From Puffinus mauretanicus (lineage: Eukaryota > Chordata > Aves > Procellariiformes > Procellariidae): a DNA stretch of 64,000 bases. The translations under genes were made by a program, and so were the position numbers. The DNA lies in assembly GCA_023333565.1 (NCBI GenBank), contig JAJKFH010000102.1:1984001-2048000 (forward strand), read 5' to 3'. Shown one piece after another: positions 51,301 through 61,830 of the stretch (the stretch's first letter is position 1; every line of letters begins with the position of its first letter). The notes under the pieces are model-generated. The model searched no databases, was not told where the DNA came from, and worked only from the letters and a program-made list of their open reading frames with translations.

Positions 51301-52040
51301 AAAGGAGACATAGAGCTGTAGGTTGGCTCACAGACTGTCAGCACAACAGTGTTTGTTATCTTACCAGCTCTCCCAGCAACTTCGTACAGACAGCAGGTAA
51401 CGTGGAGGAAAGATCCGATTCTTGAGGACTCTGGAAGTGAAAGAGCAATTTCCCAGACTTCTGCTGCTCAAGTGAAGCAAAACATTATTCATACAGGTCT
51501 TGTAAAACTTTTGGTAGAAAATAAATTTTGCCCCAAACTCAGTTAATGGAATCAATGGTAGCGTTTTCCTGCATGCTGGAAGTTACCAGTAAAGAGGAAA
51601 TAGTCCTTGGATTGCATAGGAGAAGAAGAAGGAGGAGGCTTTCTTTTTTTTTTTTTTTTCAGAAATAAAAAAATAATGGAGACTTGAAAGGAGGATTACA
51701 GAGTATCACTTCTTGCAGGCAGGAATAAAGTGTGTAACTGCCAGATTTACTCTAGATTACATGCACATTATAGAAAGGTGTTTCTTCTTATGCTTTATTG
51801 CTATATCTATTGGATGTCTTGGAGATCTTATCTCTGTAGGCACCTGTGAATTAGCTCATAAAGAACATTTTTTTTCAGGCATCTGCCTTTAGTGTCTATG
51901 AAATTTACTGACAAGAACAGGACTAGGCAACTCAAGAAGGAATTGCAGAATTATTGTAATGTTTGCTTATAAAACGCACGGTTCAGATTCCCATCGTTAC
52001 TTGCAATATGCAGACACTCTTGATCCTCATGCAGTATATA
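45353..52040. other. Unique non-coding stretch
   Basis: No gene recognised. Minor features are (GAAA)n at about 46263-46286, a direct repeat of ATATGTTTGGC near 46744-46767, a DR1 plus AP-1-like site at 47148-47168, and a GA-rich stretch followed by T16 at 51620-51659. Nothing else can be named. Confidence 0.55.
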
Positions 52041-52080
52041 CTAACCTCCCATGAGAATGACTAACCTCCCATGAGAATGT
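52041..52080. repeat. 20-bp tandem duplication
   Basis: CTAACCTCCCATGAGAATGA at 52041-52060 is immediately followed by the same 20 bases with only the last base changed (A to T). It is a simple local duplication, probably from replication slippage. Confidence 0.95.
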
Positions 52081-53485
52081 TTACTTATCATGCAACTCCT
52101 TATTTCCTTTCAGAAACTACAAAAAAAATGATGTGGTCATTTCACTGAATGCATGCTGTATGAAAATTATTCTAGAGTCTGACAGCAAACATCCCAAAGG
52201 CTTGCTCAGGGCTATTGAAATGTTTCCATTTCTGATGGGAGCTAAACCTCTTAATGTGATAAGAGGCATTAAGAATATAAAAAGGCTCCAGCAGGTATTT
52301 AAAGCATTGGAAGGTCTGATTTTATAGCCTGTAATCACATATTTACAGTGCTTCATTAGTCTAAATTAAAGGTGTGGTAAGCAAAGCAACAGCCACTTTC
52401 CATAGAAGTCAAGAGAGGGCTGCCTGCCTCGGCTGAGCAAGTGGCTATATTGTTTAGTACAACAAGCCAGAAAAGACCTATTTGTTCCACCTTCTGGGAA
52501 AAAATGAAGGGAAAGAATTGAGGAGAGAGGAAAGGAGGGCAGGGAGCAAGGAAGGGAAAAGGAGGAAGAGAATACATATATCTTGCCAAAGCTCATGTTA
52601 AGATTCCATAATTGAATACAGCAGGTGAGGAAATGTAGAAGTTAAGTTTTCTGTTATAATATCAAGCTTCCTGCACAGCACAGACTATATACTAACTTGC
52701 ATCTTTCACTTTATCACCAGTTATCCAAAACAAGACATGTAGTTAAGGTCAAATTACCTTAATATGGTTAACGTTTGTATTTCCTAGCAAAGGAATGTTT
52801 AATATTGAAAAATAAGATTATAGCATCCTAGACTTCTGTATTTAATTTCCCAAAAGCAAATTTAAAAGAATTAAGTGCAGAAAATAATTTTAAAAGGCTT
52901 GCAGCATTAGTCCTGGGAAGTTACACAATCGTTATTTTGGCAACTCTGTAGCCTGTATGCATGTGCCTTCTGTAGATATAAGAAGAATACAACCAACCCA
53001 GAGCTGTATGACTTATCATTTTATTTGCCTTGCAGCTAGAGAAATGCATTAGGGATTAATGTACCTTTTCATATCTTTTGCTGTTGATGGTGGCTACCCA
53101 TTTGGGATTAGGTCCTCCACTGCATTCTAGGCTGTGCTTGCTTGGTGCTCTTGGAGGACATAGCTAAGTTGTGGTGTAGGCTGGGAACTGCTCTAGTTCC
53201 CAGTATAAGAAGCTCGAAGCAGGAGAAAATTATATCCCTGATGGCTGGGGACCCAAATGGCTGTTCTGGTATCCAGAAATCATTGAGGCAAAGGCAAGAT
53301 GCATCTTTGACAGGAAGAGCAAGGAAGCTGATATTAGGAAACCAGCACAGAGCTATATAGCCCATTATGCCATTGTAAAGACAGTAGATGCAAGCTTGGG
53401 ATACATGAGCAGAACAGGCTGCAGAAGAAATGACAGAACCCTTCAATCTTACTGAAATTGATAAGACTTAAGATAAAATACTGAG
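52081..53485. other. Unique non-coding stretch with one weak exon candidate
   Basis: An open frame at 52115-52327 follows an acceptor-like TTATTTCCTTTCAG (see findings). Its product is not recognised. 52500-52570 is purine-rich. 53100-53480 may contain more of the diverged L3/CR1-like element that is recognisable from about 53490, but I cannot align it by eye. Confidence 0.4.
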
Positions 53486-53489
53486 GTTA

Positions 53490-53790
53490 GTCCTAGGTAG
53501 GACATGTTAAGAAAGATGTGCACCAACTGCAGAGAATGCAGAGGAAGAATGATCAAAGCATGATTTGCAGCTTAGGAACGTTTAGTCTAGAGATAGGAAG
53601 TGCAGACTAGATATTAGGAAAGAAATTTTAACAATAAGGATGGTGAAGCTTTGAAATGCATTGCCAAAGAAGGCTGTGGAGTCTCTTTCACTGGAAGTTT
53701 TCCAAAAGAGTGAGCAAACATCTGTTAAAAATGGTGTAAGTATATTTGATTCTCCCTTGGAACATGGTGAAGGAGTCAATTATGCTTAAA
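53490..53790 (+). mobile_element. Ancient L3/CR1-like LINE remnant
   Basis: Plus-strand sequence reads AAGAAAGATGTGCACCAACT, GCAGAGAATGCAGAGGAAGA, ATGATCAAAGCATG, then TTTAGTCTAGAGATAGGAAG. This follows the order of the old CR1/L3 ORF2 C-terminal region. Around 53600-53720 the translation still shows an RKEILT..MVKL block and KKAVESLSLEVFQKS, equivalent to the [23 protein letters not shown] tail of the younger copies. There are multiple indels and substitutions. It is much older than the copy at 21.0-22.13 kb. Confidence 0.65.
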
Positions 53791-53799
53791 TGGATGAAA

Positions 53800-54734
53800 T
53801 AAACTAGCGATTTTCAAACTCTCAGTGATGCTACTCTTGAATTCTAAGGAGTCTTAAAGTGTTGGCAGTGGCTATATCTACCAGCATTTGACCTTGAAGT
53901 TTCTGGCCCCTATTCACATAATTGTTGTGAGAAGATATATAACCCAAAAGGGACTTGTGCTTTTCAGAAGATGAAAATCGTTGTAATAAATGGCTTTTGA
54001 AGGTTTCTCCTGGCCTTCTGACTCTGTGGTCCCACAGAACTGCCGCTAGAGCAATGCAAAGCAAAGTGGGCAGAGCAGGTCTGAAATTCAGATTTCAAAT
54101 TAGGTTAATCTCTAGCACTCATTTTTAATGAATAAAAATATATAATGGTCATTGCTGTCAAAATTTAAGCTAAATGGCCATTGGTGTTTAAAGTTGTAGA
54201 AATTTTTTTATAGCTACTCAAAATGTTTCTGCAGAAAGACATGCAAAAAAATTGTATTTTTCTCCTCGTGCAATTTATAAAACGTCCAGAAACACTAACT
54301 CACTCCTGTGGACAAAGAATAATTATAAAATGTTCTACCCTACAGACATTTCTTTAAAAAAGGCATTTGTGTAAGATAGAGCATGGCAAAACACAGGAAG
54401 TTTTGAAAGTCTACTATGAAAAAATCTCCAATTTAGGCTTGGTAATAGAGGAAGCCTGCGAATTCTGAAACTTGGACACATATGAAAACATCTCTAGAGC
54501 GCATCAGTGAACCATGAATGAGTCAGTTCATTTAGTGGAACAATGCCTGAGTGAGAACCGCTGCCCATACCTTAGGAAATGACCACATACTTACATCACT
54601 TAAACCTGGGTTTTACAGTAATGGCTCATCTCTGTTACTGGCTTTTAATGTATGCACAACAGAAGAAATATGCTTTTCTGAGTAAAAAAAAACATAAAAA
54701 GAAAAAGGAAAACTAAGAAATTATACAGTATAAC
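53800..54734. other. Unique non-coding stretch
   Basis: AT-rich sequence without recognised genes or repeats. It lies between two old CR1-type fragments in opposite orientation. Confidence 0.55.
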
Positions 54735-55350
54735 AAAAGCATAGAATAATTTAGATTAGAAGGTTCCTCTGTAGGAAGGTAGCCCAACCAAGTGCTCAAA
54801 GCAGTCCTGACTTCAAAGTTAGATCAGCTTGCTCAGAGGCTTCTTTCATCTGAAGTTTGATTATATCCAAGGATGGAGATCCCACAGCCTCTCTAGATGC
54901 CTGTTATGGTGTTTGATCACCCTTATTGTAAAAAACCCACAAAAAAACCCCCAACTAACCAACCAACCAACCAAAAAAAATCCTTATATTGGAACTTTTC
55001 TTGCTATAATTTGTGTCGTTGCCTCTTGTCCTTTTGTTGTGTAGCTTTGAGTAGAGTCTAGCTCCACTGTCTATCCACCCTCCTATTAGGTAGTTGCAGT
55101 GGAAGACAGTAGCTAGATCTCTCCCGCACCTTCCCCCCTCCCCAACTTCAGCTTTCTCCAGGCTGAACAAACCCAGTTCTCTCTGCCTCCCCTCATACAT
55201 CATCTGCTCCAGCCCCCTAATCATCTTGGTATATCAGTATCTTACTTGTATCTTTGTTGGAGAGCCTGATGTAGCCTCACATGTGCTGAATAGCGAGAAA
55301 TGACCACTTTCCTCTAATTTTTAGCATCGTTCCTCCAGATGTGACATCTA
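54735..55350 (-). mobile_element. Old CR1 LINE 3' fragment
   Basis: Plus-strand blocks in order are AGATTAGAAGGTTCCTCTG (the diverged 3' end), AGATCAGCTTGCTCAGAGGC, CCAAGGATGGAGATCCCACA, CACCCTTATTGTAAAAAA, then TCTTGTCCTTTTGTTG, CAGCTTTCTCCAGGCTGAAC, CATCTGCTCCAGCCCCCTAA and TGTAGCCTCACATGTGCTGA. All correspond to the minus-strand end of CR1 ORF2. The order is complete but substitutions are many, so this is an old insertion. Where the typical AAAAATTTCTTCC stands, a C/A-rich (CCAA)n tract (about 54932-54980) has expanded inside the element. The distal limit is approximate. Confidence 0.88.
54932..54980. repeat. C/A-rich tract with (CCAA)n inside a CR1
   Basis: ACCCACAAAAAAACCCCC is followed by four or more AACC/CCAA units and A8. 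The tract lies within the old CR1 at the position of its A-rich stretch and has evidently expanded after insertion. Confidence 0.85.
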
Positions 55351-57945
55351 GATCACTTTGGTGTTAGCGAGCTGATTCATAGTGCTAGTTAAACACCTGC
55401 CATGCCTGGTTGTGTGTCCAGGTGATGAGTAGCAGAAGGCTTCCGATTCTCTAATGTTTTCAAGGTAATTGAGCAGTGGTCAGGGCTCCTTATAAACAGT
55501 TGCCTATTTTTAGCACCAGACACCAATGTCTAGTTGTCTCATTTTACCACAGCAAAAGAAATGATGTTGAGAATCTACTTACACACTGATCTCATGCTTA
55601 ACCATGTACAACTCATGTTTTACATACGGTGCATGGATGCAGCTTCTGGTGTAGTCACAAATTTGGAGTTTAAAAGGATGTACTGACAAGTGTCTTTTAA
55701 AAACAACTACAAAAAAACCCCCAACAATGCAGGAGTTGTCCTCTTAATTTAAGTTCATAGAGGTATTTCTAAATAAGGCTCGTTATCCCTCAGTATGTCT
55801 CGTCTGGCTACTAAGATCAGAAAACTCTATATAGGTCTAAGCACAAAGGTCAGATTTGTTTTTTCAGCACTTGAGGTATTTGGATCCACCATTATTGTTA
55901 AGGCCCGTATATTATATTTTCAAATGAGATTTAAAATCATATTTTGCCTTTTTCTCCATTCTTTCTTTTCTCTGTTTAAGAAGTCTGTTGTTTTTTTTGT
56001 GTGTGGTTTGTTTTTTTTTTTTTTAATTCTCCTAATCTTATCTCTTCTTTCCACACAAAAGAATCGCTGTGGTCTAGTATCTTAGATGCATTGGTTGGAC
56101 ATTGCTGTTGTCATTAAAAAGAATCATGGCTTGCTTTATATTATTGATACACAAAATATCACTGAGAAACCAGGAGAGATTTTGTATAGAGCTACTGATG
56201 AAATTTTCCTCTTTAGAGAAAAAATACCCTCTGAAAAAACTGACATGGATAAAACTGATTAATGAGTTCTTTTTTTGCTTTTTTCTGCATACCTGCCATA
56301 AGGTATTTTTGCTTAGCATCTGTGTAAGATATTTATATAAACTCAGACCGTAGGAATGCCTATTTCAGACTTATCTTAGGCAGAGAAAGGAAAACATTTA
56401 GTTCTAATTGAATCAAAATTTAAAAAAAAACCCCTCTGTTTTATTGCAGGATACTTTTATATCCATTCAGAAGGCAGGATAATGCTTTTTTTTTTAATAC
56501 ATATATACTTTTGTTAAGTTTTTGTCACTCTTCTATTGTATCAATAACAGGGAAATAGAACAAGCAAAACATTACTGCGCTGCATGGCTAGGCTTGCTCT
56601 CTTTGTGTGCTCCCATGTGCACTTGTATACAGGCAAATCCAATAACTAATTGCAGCTGCGACTTTGCCCAAGATAATTATGGATCAAAGTTTCCAATGGA
56701 TGTGCTGAAAAAGAGTTGTAGCAGGTGTAGAAGCTACAGAGGACTTGTCCCAGGTGGAAGTGCTCACTGAAGTGTGACGCATTGCTGATGACCAGGTCAG
56801 TGCTGCTTTAAATGCAAAATGCATGTTTTTTTCTCTGAAACAGAAAGAAGCTGATGAAGTGAGATGGCAAAAAAAACGATTATCACTTCAGTGTTATAAA
56901 ACTATGGTCCCAATGAAGATAGCAGAAGCTGTTTTAAATGTCTTGGGACACAGGAAAGTCTTAACTGTTGAATATGGAAGTTCGGGAGTGCAGACTATAA
57001 ACTGATTGTACTTTGTATAGAACCTAGTTACAGCTATCGAAACATGAACCTCTTTAGTTGCATTTGATTCTTGTCAAAAAGAGGTTCATAATTTCATAGA
57101 TACTTGTTTGAATCTTTATTACTAAGGCTGTGCTTGGCATAATTATGTCTGGCTTGATTCTTTTGCAAAGAGGTTCTCTGGAAAATCCTGTCTGCACAAT
57201 GGTCTGATTCTGTCATTATTTGGATTTTTACTCTAATACAGTGATAAATACCGCGAAAACTTCATTCTAAAGTGATTTTTTTTTTATTAAGATTCCTTCA
57301 AGATTGAAATATATTTGAAAAATATATTCTAAAGTATGCTTAGTACTAGTGCTCGACATGAGTTTTTCACACTGCACGTGTGCTTTTGGTAGGACGAAGG
57401 GCAAGTATGCAATAGTACAAACTGCCTCAGCATAAATCACAAAGAAAGTATCATTACTGGCATAATAAGTCTGTCTCTTGCTACGATTGCCAGGAAGAAG
57501 GCCTCTTGGCAATAATGGTGACTGATTATATGGATAACAGTGTGGTAGGAACTGAAATGAGACCAAGAATTGAACTTATATCTTTATAGTAATACCTCTT
57601 CAGACAAAACCTTTGTAACAGATTAGATCTCTTCAATACATGATCCAGACATAGATGATGATGATAGGAAGTAGCTCAAATTTCTTCTTCCAAATACAGT
57701 ATAAGTCACGTTGGCAGAATTATGGTGCTTCTTGCTGTTTCCAGCCATCAGTTTGTTGTCTGTGCATGGCCAAGTAAGGATTTTCTGTAGACCTCTGCAC
57801 CTGTCTCTTTCGTATCATCCTATCAATTCATTTGACCAATGACAAATTGATAAATTTGGCACTACTTAGTAATTTCTACAAGAGCCTCCTCTTGTTTTCT
57901 TGGTTGTAATTTCAGAGTCTTCTCAGAAAACAAAAAGTGGAGGGA
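55351..57945. other. Unique non-coding stretch
   Basis: No recognised gene. T-rich low complexity lies at about 55989-56025. An open frame at 56841-57005 follows an acceptor-like TTTTTTCTCTGAAACAG (see findings). The remainder shows nothing recognisable. Confidence 0.5.
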
Positions 57946-57947
57946 GA

Positions 57948-58008
57948 GGAAAAAAAAAAAGAAAAGGAAAAAAAAGGAAAGAAAAAGAAAGAAAAGAAAA
58001 AAAAAATT
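57948..58008. repeat. A/G homopurine low-complexity tract
   Basis: A nearly pure purine run of GAAAA, GGAAA and GAAAG units. It explains the Lys/Glu-rich open frame that crosses it. Confidence 0.9.
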
Positions 58009-61000
58009 TCAAGGTCATTTTGATACCAGGCCCCCTGGAAGTTTCAAAACCCAAGGGCATGCTCTCAAGTGTTAACAAGGACTGTGCCAGAATGAGCAAG
58101 CTTTAATTCCTGTATTTAATTCCTTGAGTCTCTAATAAAATTGTGGGTTAATTCAGAAGGATTATAGTTTCAACCTAAATTTCATCTAAAGATGATGGAA
58201 AGCTGATGTTCTAATCAACTATGAATGCTCTTTACAAATGTGACCTTCTTGTCTAGGATAGACCAACACTTTAAGAAAGAGCACCTCATTTTTGTTACTT
58301 GTGACATAAATACAATAACTTCTGCTGTTGCCAAAGGTTATATGTCCAAATAGCTGTCTGCTTACATCTCTCAAGAGCCAGTTTGATGGTGCACTGAATA
58401 GAAGCAATTTCAGTCTGTTATTCAATCTTTGATAATTTTTGGCAGCCACATGGAGTTTTAGGCACTCTTTTACAAAGCATTGTTGCCTAGACTTGACAGG
58501 AGTTAAGAAAGCAGTCAAAGACTGGACTATTTGGGTTGCAGAACTCCTTTCTGGCATTGAATCACCTTAATCCCTGCCAATCTTATTTCATTTTTCAGAA
58601 TTCTATGGATTTTTTTCCACCTTTTCTTCAATATCTATTTTCCAGCTTGCCGGCTGTGCATGATCACATTCTTTCCCTTTCTCTCTAGCCTAGTCTCCTT
58701 TAAAATGCTACTCCAGGGACCAGCAAAAATGGGTTGCCAGATAGAGCATTATCTCTAATTACAGCCAAAAAATACCCCTCAAAACAATGTGGAATAAATA
58801 TTTTAAAAAGAAGGCTGCCCCATTGAGGCAGTCAAGAGCACAAATGTGAGTACTTAGGTAGGATAAGAAAAAGTTTAAATATGTTTGGAGAATGTTTTTC
58901 TGCTCTACAGGTTTTTTGGTTGTGGTGGGGTTTTTTGGTTTTTTTTTGTTTTTTTAAGATTACATCTTAAAATATAGAACTGGATTAAAGCACTGCTGCC
59001 TGTTGAATTCTGACAGTTTTTAAAATCTATTTTTCAAGCCTAAAATTTTGGTTCCTAAGACTGGCAATTTGGTAGGATTCTTTGGAAGTTACTTAAATTC
59101 TTATACTTAATTTTTCTTTGAAGATAGTAATTCTCTAACCTTCTCAACCATTAAGTTGAGCAATCAGATACTGTTTGGCATTAATAATAGTAGTTTCTGA
59201 GTAACCCGTGTGGGCCATTTTACAAGATAGGAGCATGCAGCTAGTGTCAAAGATATTGAAGTTTGTATGCAAGAAAACGTGCTGAGCAGGAGATAAAAAG
59301 TTTAAGCTTCAGGACTTCCTGCTCATCACACGCCCCAATTCTGTATTTGAACAGAATTCTTTCGTCATATCAGTTCAGAAGACAGTCGCAGTTTCAATTC
59401 TGTGAAATCTTATCATACAGGTAGGCCACTTTTTTGTTGATTAAAATGAATGTAATTGAAATACTAATACAAATTCATCATGCTGACAGACAAGTTAACT
59501 ATCGATCTTAGCATCAACACCAGATTCAGGACAAAAGGCAGTATGAATAGTCTCTGTGTCTTTCGTAATGAATTTTCCTGGAAATTTTGTAGGACTGCAT
59601 TCCAGGTTACAATGTTTAATTTGCTTTTATACCTTATATCACAATGATCACATCACTTAAAAAGGTTAGCAGTAAGATATGTAAATTTTATAGACAGGTC
59701 ATCTTTTTCAATGTATCTTTCTGAAATCTGTCCTTCTGATGAATTCAAGAATGTCTAACTTACCAGCACAAAACAAAGCCCCCCCCCCGCCCCCCAAAAA
59801 AATGTAAACAAAGATACTTCTAATATGTTTCAGCATTGGAATGTGTATTCTGAGAGACCTGTAAAAAGCATTGTGGTTTAGGTGGCAGGATAAGGTATCA
59901 CTCCATTATCAGTTCAGGCATTCTTTCTTGAACATAATGAGGTTACTTACAGGTATACAGGTCAGAAAGATATGTGGTCATTGTTTCCTGATATGTCTCT
60001 TCTACTGATATTTTGAAACAGATTGCAGATCTGGTTTTCTAACAAAATTAATGAAATACAAGTGAAGAAGCATAATGCGAACACTTTTGTTCATGTTTCA
60101 CTGATTGCACATATTCAGAGGAAATGTATTTATTTCTGCCGGCATTCAGTTCCAGGGTCTACAGTTCCTTTTTTTAGCAGCCACGCACTATTGTTAATCT
60201 GAGATTTTTGAATATCCAATGAGTCAGAAGGTCTGACTGTCCAGAGATACATGAGTCAGACAGGCAGGAATAGTCTGTTGTTCTTCAAGATACCAGGAGA
60301 ATAGATTTAAAAAAGAGGTTTCATACTTAGTGAACAATACAAATGGAAACATAATGTATAAATAGAAATCCTTTTACCCTTCACATTGGATTCTTTTCCC
60401 AGGAAACTCTTGTCCCAAAATTGTTACTTACTACACTATCTATTTGTATATGAAAAGGGATAGCTTGTTACCCTTCTTATTCTTTTCATATCCTCTGCCT
60501 ATTGGTTAGTTAATGTATTTCTAGGACACACAATTTTCTCACTGTGACATAGTTATTCCCACAGTAAAAGACGGAACACATAAGAAGCCTAGAGAAGGGC
60601 TGTGGGTCAGGGAGGAGAATTTCATAATCATTTAAATTTATCTTCTGAAATTGTCTCTCTGGGAAGGGCAAATTTCACTAAAACAGCAAAGACATAGGGG
60701 TGTATGTGGTCCTGAAGTTTCCTTCTGCAATGTATTTCGGTTTTTATTTTCAAATGTTAATACGTGAACCTTTCCGACTCTAATCATGACAGTGGAAAAC
60801 TGTTAATAGCCATAGGGCTACATATAACATGTTATCTAGGTATCTAACAGTAGCCTGTAAAAGGATGAATATTGCAAATTGATGTTCAGCCCCAATGTCT
60901 GCAGAGTTTCCCTGAGGAAGGCAGGAAGGTCCAACCAGCTATAAAATTTGGTGGATTCTGAGCTGGGGATCAAGTTTAATAAGTAAATGCATGATACAAA

Positions 61001-61717
61001 TCCACACTGGAATGCTTAGCAATGGAATAACAGTTCTGTGGTGGCTCAACAGTTCAGGAATGAAACAAGGATTCTATTACTCAAAGGTCATTGGTTTAAA
61101 AGCTATATAAATCACAAGAGACCAAAAGGCATGGTGGTATTCAGAGGAACAGACATTGGTGATCTTAGGTCTAATTAGACCAGCTGGGAACACAAACAGC
61201 ATCAGATGGCTGCCTTTTGGTCAATTTTAGCAGAAAGCCATAGGATAAAGATTTAAGTTACCTACTCTTCAGGTGAAGAAAGTGCATGAATCTCTAAGAA
61301 TCCAGAAATCCTTTTTCAGAATGAGTTACTAAGTGATGCAAAGAAAATACATTTTCTAATATCTGTATATTTAGAGAGAAGTTCTGAAGACCTCCACGGG
61401 CTTCTAAGTTGAGTGAGTGCTTAGTATGCTCAGCGTCCCCTTCAGATTTGGTTCAAGACAAAGAAGTCTCATGAAGTGATTTGGGCAGCTAACTCATGGA
61501 GCTATTTAGAGAAATAGTGGCCTGTAAATGAAGCAGAACTGAATTAAATGTATAGTAAAATATTTCCAATTATTTTCAAAAAATAAAAGCCATTGGCCTT
61601 TTATTTAGCCTTTAGTCTCATGTCTGTAATATTCGTATCATCTCTTAAGCTCTCTTAGGACTTGAAGTGCTGCATGGTTTCTTTTGAGGCAAATATCTTT
61701 CATGTGACTAGGAGATT
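58009..61717. other. Unique non-coding stretch
   Basis: No recognised gene. A 112-codon minus-strand open frame at 58219-58557 has no recognisable domain. T/G low complexity lies at about 58909-58957. A C-rich run is interrupted by one G near 59780-59795. The rest is AT-rich unique sequence. Confidence 0.55.
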
Positions 61718-61830
61718 AGAATAAAATAGAATAGTTCGGTTGGAAGGGACCTACAATGGTCATCTAGTCCAACTGCCTGACCACTTCAGGGCTGACCAAA
61801 AGTTAAAGCCTATTGCTAGCAAGAAAACCT
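61718..61830 (-). mobile_element. CR1 LINE short 3'-end fragment
   Basis: ATAAAATAGAATAG (tail) is followed by TTCGGTTGGAAGGGACCTAC, AATGGTCATCTAGTCCAACT and GCCTGACCACTTCAGGGCTG, then CCAAAAGTTAAAGC. This is the reverse complement of a CR1 3' end of the GGTTGGAAGGGACC type. Only about 100 bp remain, so it is a severely 5'-truncated insertion. Its 3'-end type agrees with the copy at 14.47-14.82 kb and differs from the one at 22.13 kb. Confidence 0.92.

Noticed and set aside
53108..53446. 112-codon open frame on the minus strand
   Set aside because: It lies just upstream of and antisense to an old LINE relic, with no recognisable domain. Its length is within chance expectation for the window.
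58219..58557. 112-codon open frame on the minus strand
   Set aside because: I looked for retroviral, transposase and host-domain motifs and found none. Several open frames of this size are expected by chance in 128 kb of AT-rich sequence over both strands.
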